A stretch of DNA of 10,254 nucleotides from Gammaproteobacteria bacterium (GTDB lineage Bacteria; Pseudomonadota; Gammaproteobacteria; Pseudomonadales; Azotimanducaceae): contig PBGU01000022.1 in the NCBI GenBank assembly GCA_002719135.1, positions 86,825-97,078 of the forward strand, written 5' to 3'. Of the stretch, positions 7,040 through 10,254 are shown piece after piece; position 1 is the first letter of the stretch, and each line of letters opens with the position of its first letter. The notes under the pieces are model-generated. The model was not told the DNA's origin, did not search any database, and saw nothing but the letters and a program-made list of their open reading frames with translations. A program made the position numbers and the translations under genes.

Positions 7040-7075
7040 TTTTATATTTCCCCCATAACCCCAATTTACGTCAGC

Positions 7076-7088
7076 TTGAATTGTTCAA
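7076..7088. promoter_or_regulatory. Inverted repeat TTGAA-N3-TTCAA in the divergent promoter region
   Basis: TTGAA and TTCAA flank a three-base spacer, 37 bases upstream of the thiolase start and in the leader predicted for it. It could be an operator for a dimeric regulator serving thiolase, SMP-30 or both. Short AT-rich repeats like this also occur by chance. Confidence 0.22.
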
Positions 7089-7103
7089 ACCGAAAACCGA
7101 TTG

Positions 7104-7112
7104 AGTGTAGCA
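7104..7112 (-). promoter_or_regulatory. Candidate extended -10 element for the thiolase gene
   Basis: The minus strand reads TGCTACACT, that is TG-N-TACACT. No good -35 hexamer stands 17 bases upstream. Transcription from here would give a leader of about 60 bases containing the TTGAA-N3-TTCAA repeat and the G-rich ribosome-binding region. Confidence 0.28.
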
Positions 7113-7191
7113 CGCTGTTACTACCTTGGCGCTCTACCCTTGCGAAAAGCTTATAACCCTTTAAATACATGGGTTTGAGCCAATCCTGAGG

Positions 7192-7221
7192 TGGAACCTT
7201 AACTCATTTGCAAGCTATGAT
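7192..7221 (+). promoter_or_regulatory. Candidate sigma-70 promoter for the SMP-30-like gene
   Basis: TGGAAC (7192-7197) and TATGAT (7216-7221) are separated by 18 bases and lie 27 bases before the start codon. The -10 is good, the -35 is weak. The ribosome-binding sequence AGGA (7238-7241) lies 6 bases before the ATG at 7248. Confidence 0.3.
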
Positions 7222-7247
7222 TATCCCTAAACCGTTCAGGACAACAA

Positions 7248-8090
7248 ATGGCAACCCAGGTTCTCGCAGACGACATCTGTTTCGGAGAAGGGCCCCGCTG
7301 GCACGACGGCCGCTTTTATTTTTCCGACATGCACGACCATCAAGTAAAAACCGTTTCGGAGACCGGTTCGGTTAGCAGCGTAGTCGAAGTCGAAAACCGA
7401 CCCTCCGGACTTGGATGGTTACCGAACGGCGACTTACTGATTGTTTCCATGCTTGACCGTCGAATCCTCCTGTTCGATGGCTCTGTCTTGTCCGAATATG
7501 CGGATCTGTCTGAATTCGCGCCTTTCGAGTGTAATGACATGATCGTCGATTCCACAGGGCGGGCATACGTGGGTCACTTTGGCTTCGACCTTAACGGCGG
7601 CGCGAGTTTCAACCACGCATCCTTGATCGCAATCGAGATGGACGGAAAATCCCGTGTCGTCGCGGACCACTTATCCTTCCCCAATGGGACGGTCATAACA
7701 CCCGATGGCGGGACCCTCGTGGTTGCGGAAACGTTTGCGGGCCGCCTTACAGCATTTGATATCGTCGCCAATGGGGACCTGGAGAATCGCCGACTGTGGG
7801 GGCAGCTACCAGCCGGCACAGCGCCAGACGGCATATGTTTGGATGCCGAGGGTGCTATCTGGGCTGCATCGCCCCCAACGAATGAGTGTCTTCGGCTCGC
7901 CGAAGGGGGCGAGATCCTTGAGCGCATTCAGTTCGACCAAGGCGCATACGCTTGCATGATCGGCGGGACGGATACACCGCTACTTTTTGTGATGACGTCG
8001 CCTTCATCCTCACCCGCGGAGTGCCACGCACTGCGTGGAGCACGCGTTGAAACAGCACCTGTGTCGGTAGCCGGAGCTGGTTACCCCTAG
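7248..8090 (+). CDS. SMP-30/gluconolactonase/LRE family protein
   Basis: A 280-residue six-bladed beta-propeller of the SMP-30 family, metal-dependent enzymes that mostly open sugar lactones or related cyclic esters. The expected metal ligands are present: Glu14 (FGEGPRW), Asn146 (FPNGT) and Asp194 (APDGICLD); Asn96 in ECNDM matches the substrate-side Asn of the family. Length is normal for the family and no signal peptide is seen, so it is cytoplasmic. AGGA 6 bases upstream supports the start. It is transcribed divergently from the thiolase across 208 bases. In degradation clusters such proteins often act as lactonases or general hydrolases, which would fit the esterase at the left end, but the substrate cannot be deduced. 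The acidic-tail gene begins 68 bases downstream on the same strand. Confidence 0.93.
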   Translation: MATQVLADDICFGEGPRWHDGRFYFSDMHDHQVKTVSETGSVSSVVEVENRPSGLGWLPNGDLLIVSMLDRRILLFDGSVLSEYADLSEFAPFECNDMIVDSTGRAYVGHFGFDLNGGASFNHASLIAIEMDGKSRVVADHLSFPNGTVITPDGGTLVVAETFAGRLTAFDIVANGDLENRRLWGQLPAGTAPDGICLDAEGAIWAASPPTNECLRLAEGGEILERIQFDQGAYACMIGGTDTPLLFVMTSPSSSPAECHALRGARVETAPVSVAGAGYP

Positions 8091-8158
8091 CGTCCGGCAA
8101 CATTGGCCAGCCGCGACGCGCACACGTAAACTCTGGCGGTTTGTTTTCAGGACCGTTC

Positions 8159-8653
8159 ATGAAGCTCATTAAAAAGACGGACGAATACATCGTTTACCTG
8201 AAACGTTCCGGTCGTTACGGCGTAAAAAACACCGATCGCGAATGGATCAACGGTATCTCTAAAACTCGGATCCTCTTAGCCGAAGGCCTAGTCGAAACAA
8301 CCCTTCCACCTGAGCCAGTCGTGGACGCCGGCGAAGCGGTCGATGACACGGAAGTCGCCGATGCCCCCGATATAGCGGTCGCTGAAGTGGATAGCTCCAT
8401 CGATGACGCCCCGGGTTCCATCGATTCAGAAGCGGAAGAACCGGAAATAGGGGAAGCCGCCAACCCGGAAGAGGAATCGTCTAGCACGACCGACGCCGAA
8501 GACTCTGCGACCGAGGAAACCACTAACGCTAGTGACGAGGAAGATTCAGAGACATCCACTGCATCCGATTCCTCGGACGATGTCGTTAATGCTGATACCA
8601 CTGATGAAGAAGAACCGAAGGCAATTGAGGACGCAGAGGGTAAAGAACCTTAA
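8159..8653 (+). CDS. Small protein with conserved-looking basic head and long acidic, disordered tail; function unknown
   Basis: A 164-residue protein not recognised with confidence. Residues 1-47 form a compact, basic, foldable head beginning MKLIKKTDEYIVYLKRSGRY and containing REWINGISKTRILLAEGLVE. From about residue 50 to the end, some 43 of 117 residues are Asp or Glu, only two are Lys and none is Arg; the rest is mostly Ser, Thr, Ala and Pro, so the tail should be disordered and strongly negative. No signal peptide or membrane helix is present. AGGA 7 bases before the ATG at 8159 supports that start over an in-frame TTG at 8141. Its last 50 bases overlap the start of the cytochrome gene in another frame. 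Possible roles such as a chaperone, partner-binding or metal-binding protein are guesses; nothing in the sequence decides. Confidence 0.72.
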   Translation: MKLIKKTDEYIVYLKRSGRYGVKNTDREWINGISKTRILLAEGLVETTLPPEPVVDAGEAVDDTEVADAPDIAVAEVDSSIDDAPGSIDSEAEEPEIGEAANPEEESSSTTDAEDSATEETTNASDEEDSETSTASDSSDDVVNADTTDEEEPKAIEDAEGKEP

Positions 8654-10254
8654 TCTCTCGTTAGTCGCTTTGGCTTCGGCAGCCTTGTTTCTCGGGGGCT
8701 GTGAACTGCCCGATGATCATCTGACAAGGTCGTCGGCGTTAACTGAATATGTGGGCTCTGATTCTTGCGGCACATGTCACGCGACCCAGTACCAATCATG
8801 GCTGACCTCGCACCACGCAAAGTCCATGCAACCGGCCACATCCGAAAGCGTTTTAGGTAACTTCGACGAAGCGGCGTTTTCGCATGGCGGCATTGAAACC
8901 CTGTTTAGGGAAATTGATGGTCGCTACATCGTCCAAACGAAATCAGCAGAAGGGACCTACAAGGAATTCACCATCGCCTATACATTCGGCGTGGATCCCC
9001 TGCAACAATACCTCATTGAACTTGATGACGGCCGCTATCAGGCGTTCGACATTGCCTGGGACACCCTACGGCAACAATGGTTCCACCTATCCCCGGTTTT
9101 AGAACATGGAAGCGCAAGTTCGGAAATTGAAACAGTACCCGAAGGCGTGCATTGGGCTAGCCGCGGCTTCAATTGGAATAGGCAGTGTGCAGATTGTCAT
9201 TCCACCAACGTACAGGTCGGGTCGGCAAACGGTGGTTATGAAACGCGATTCGATGCGCATAACGTAGCGTGCGAGGCTTGTCATGGTGCCGGGCTACGCC
9301 ATACGAACGATACCTCCAAACCGTATGCCGACGTAGCATGTGCGCCCTGTCACAGTAGGCGCAGTCAAATCGCAGAGGGGTTTCAACCCCCCGATCAACT
9401 GCTCGATTATTACGTGCCGGCGCCAACGATAAGGCCTTTGTATTTCGATGACGGACAGATCCGCGACGAAGTGTACGTTTATGGCTCGTTCCTCCAAAGC
9501 CGTATGCATATGGCCGGCGTCACGTGTTCGGACTGTCACGCACCACACTCTGCGCGGTTACGGTCAAGCGGTACCGCGTTATGCCTTCGCTGCCACAACG
9601 AAAATCCACCCAACAATTTCCAAGATGCTGTGGGGAATTTCGATACCCCCCAGCACCATATGCACCCGGTGACCCCAATTGAGTGCGTTGACTGTCACAT
9701 GCCAAAACGCACATACATGCAAATCGATGATCGACACGACCATAGCCTACGTGTGCCCAGGCCCGACCTCAGCATCAAATACGGAACTCCAAATGCCTGT
9801 TCCAACTGCCACGACGAAGATGACGAATGGGCAATGCAACAAATCATTCAGTATCACGGTTACCGTCGTCGATCACATTTTTCCGAAACGCTACTGTCTG
9901 GAAGTCGACGACATTTCGATGCCGAGCGCGATCTAGCCGAACTAGCCAAGGATCCAGAACAGCCCCCCATGGCGAGGGCCAATGCCTTGTTGCTACTTAG
10001 CGGCTACGAGTCAGGCTACTCCGCGGAGGCGGTCGCCGTCGGTCTCAACGATCCCGAACCCTTGGTCCGATTGCATGCATTGCAAAGCATCGGCCGCTTG
10101 CACCAAAACAAACGTCACGACGCTCTCAAACGCCTTCTGAGCGACCCCATCAAGGCGATTCGAACAGACGTCGCTCGAATCGCTGTTGATTATCTCTCCG
10201 ACTTCACCGAACCGTCGGAACGGACGCTGCTTTTATCTGTTCTCGAAGAATATA
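8604..10254 (+). CDS. Octaheme c-type cytochrome lipoprotein, 5' part (runs off the window)
   Basis: An open frame of 550 codons without a stop up to the window edge. Residues 1-33 form a lipoprotein signal: a very basic start (MKKNRRQLRTQRVK), a hydrophobic run (LVALASAALF) and the lipobox LGGC with Cys33. Eight CxxCH heme c sites follow, with first Cys at 55, 195, 223, 246, 308, 327, 361 and 399. After about residue 450 the sequence becomes alpha-helical repeats (LNDPEPLVRLHALQSIG; LSDPIKAIRTDVARIA) resembling HEAT repeats. This order matches a family of multiheme cytochromes that continue into tetratricopeptide repeats, expected beyond the edge. The protein should be anchored in the periplasm or outer membrane and carry electrons; an enzymatic role is unproven. 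ATG 8604 overlaps the acidic gene by 50 bases and has no clear ribosome site; TTG 8625, with AAGG 3 bases before it, is the alternative. Confidence 0.9.
   Translation, partial: MKKNRRQLRTQRVKNLNLSLVALASAALFLGGCELPDDHLTRSSALTEYVGSDSCGTCHATQYQSWLTSHHAKSMQPATSESVLGNFDEAAFSHGGIETLFREIDGRYIVQTKSAEGTYKEFTIAYTFGVDPLQQYLIELDDGRYQAFDIAWDTLRQQWFHLSPVLEHGSASSEIETVPEGVHWASRGFNWNRQCADCHSTNVQVGSANGGYETRFDAHNVACEACHGAGLRHTNDTSKPYADVACAPCHSRRSQIAEGFQPPDQLLDYYVPAPTIRPLYFDDGQIRDEVYVYGSFLQSRMHMAGVTCSDCHAPHSARLRSSGTALCLRCHNENPPNNFQDAVGNFDTPQHHMHPVTPIECVDCHMPKRTYMQIDDRHDHSLRVPRPDLSIKYGTPNACSNCHDEDDEWAMQQIIQYHGYRRRSHFSETLLSGSRRHFDAERDLAELAKDPEQPPMARANALLLLSGYESGYSAEAVAVGLNDPEPLVRLHALQSIGRLHQNKRHDALKRLLSDPIKAIRTDVARIAVDYLSDFTEPSERTLLLSVLEEY

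Noticed and set aside
8141..8158. Upstream TTG start for the acidic-tail protein
   Set aside because: The extension would cover the AGGA ribosome-binding sequence that fits the ATG at 8159.
8215..8601. Open frame of 128 codons on the minus strand opposite the acidic-tail gene, Ser-rich
   Set aside because: It is a mirror of the GAA/GAC/GAG/TCx codon bias of the acidic tail, has no ribosome site, and its composition is pure Ser/Ala/Val as expected from reverse reading.
9169..9548. Minus-strand open frames rich in Cys, His and Arg opposite the cytochrome
   Set aside because: They are shadows of the heme-site codons of the plus-strand cytochrome, which has eight in-frame CxxCH motifs and a continuous frame.

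Overview
The window reads as a compact piece of a Gram-negative, probably gammaproteobacterial chromosome (inferred from an OmpR/EnvZ-type pair, an exported multiheme lipoprotein cytochrome, and acyl-CoA catabolic genes of the kind common in marine heterotrophs). Gene density is high, base composition is near-balanced, and no mobile element, CRISPR array, rRNA or tRNA was seen. No gene-free stretch exceeds about 210 bases.

Layout. On the plus strand at the left, the 3' end of an HSL-type alpha/beta hydrolase (1-419) is followed 15 bases later by an atypical short-chain dehydrogenase in which the catalytic Tyr is Phe (435-1157). A strong hairpin (1166-1199) separates these from a long minus-strand block, read from right to left: thiolase (7039-5855), hairpin, small exported protein of unknown function (5731-5279), OmpR-type response regulator (5161-4466), EnvZ-type histidine kinase (4466-3183, start and stop codons overlapping), enoyl-CoA hydratase/isomerase (3049-2273), and a two-gene MaoC-type hydratase (2154-1642 and 1633-1223). 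From a divergent intergenic region (7040-7247) the plus strand carries an SMP-30/gluconolactonase-like protein (7248-8090), a small protein with a long acidic tail (8159-8653), and the N-terminal 550 residues of an octaheme c-type cytochrome lipoprotein (8604 to the window end) that overlaps the acidic gene out of frame and runs off the window.

How the genes may work together. Hydrolase, dehydrogenase, crotonase, split MaoC hydratase and thiolase supply most of the steps of a beta-oxidation-like degradation of a carboxylic acid or ester whose identity cannot be read from sequence; no acyl-CoA ligase, acyl-CoA dehydrogenase or clear 3-hydroxyacyl-CoA dehydrogenase lies in the window. The two-component system sits inside this set, but a regulatory link to it is only positional. 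The acidic protein and octaheme cytochrome form a separate, translationally interlocked pair and are the least understood part of the window.
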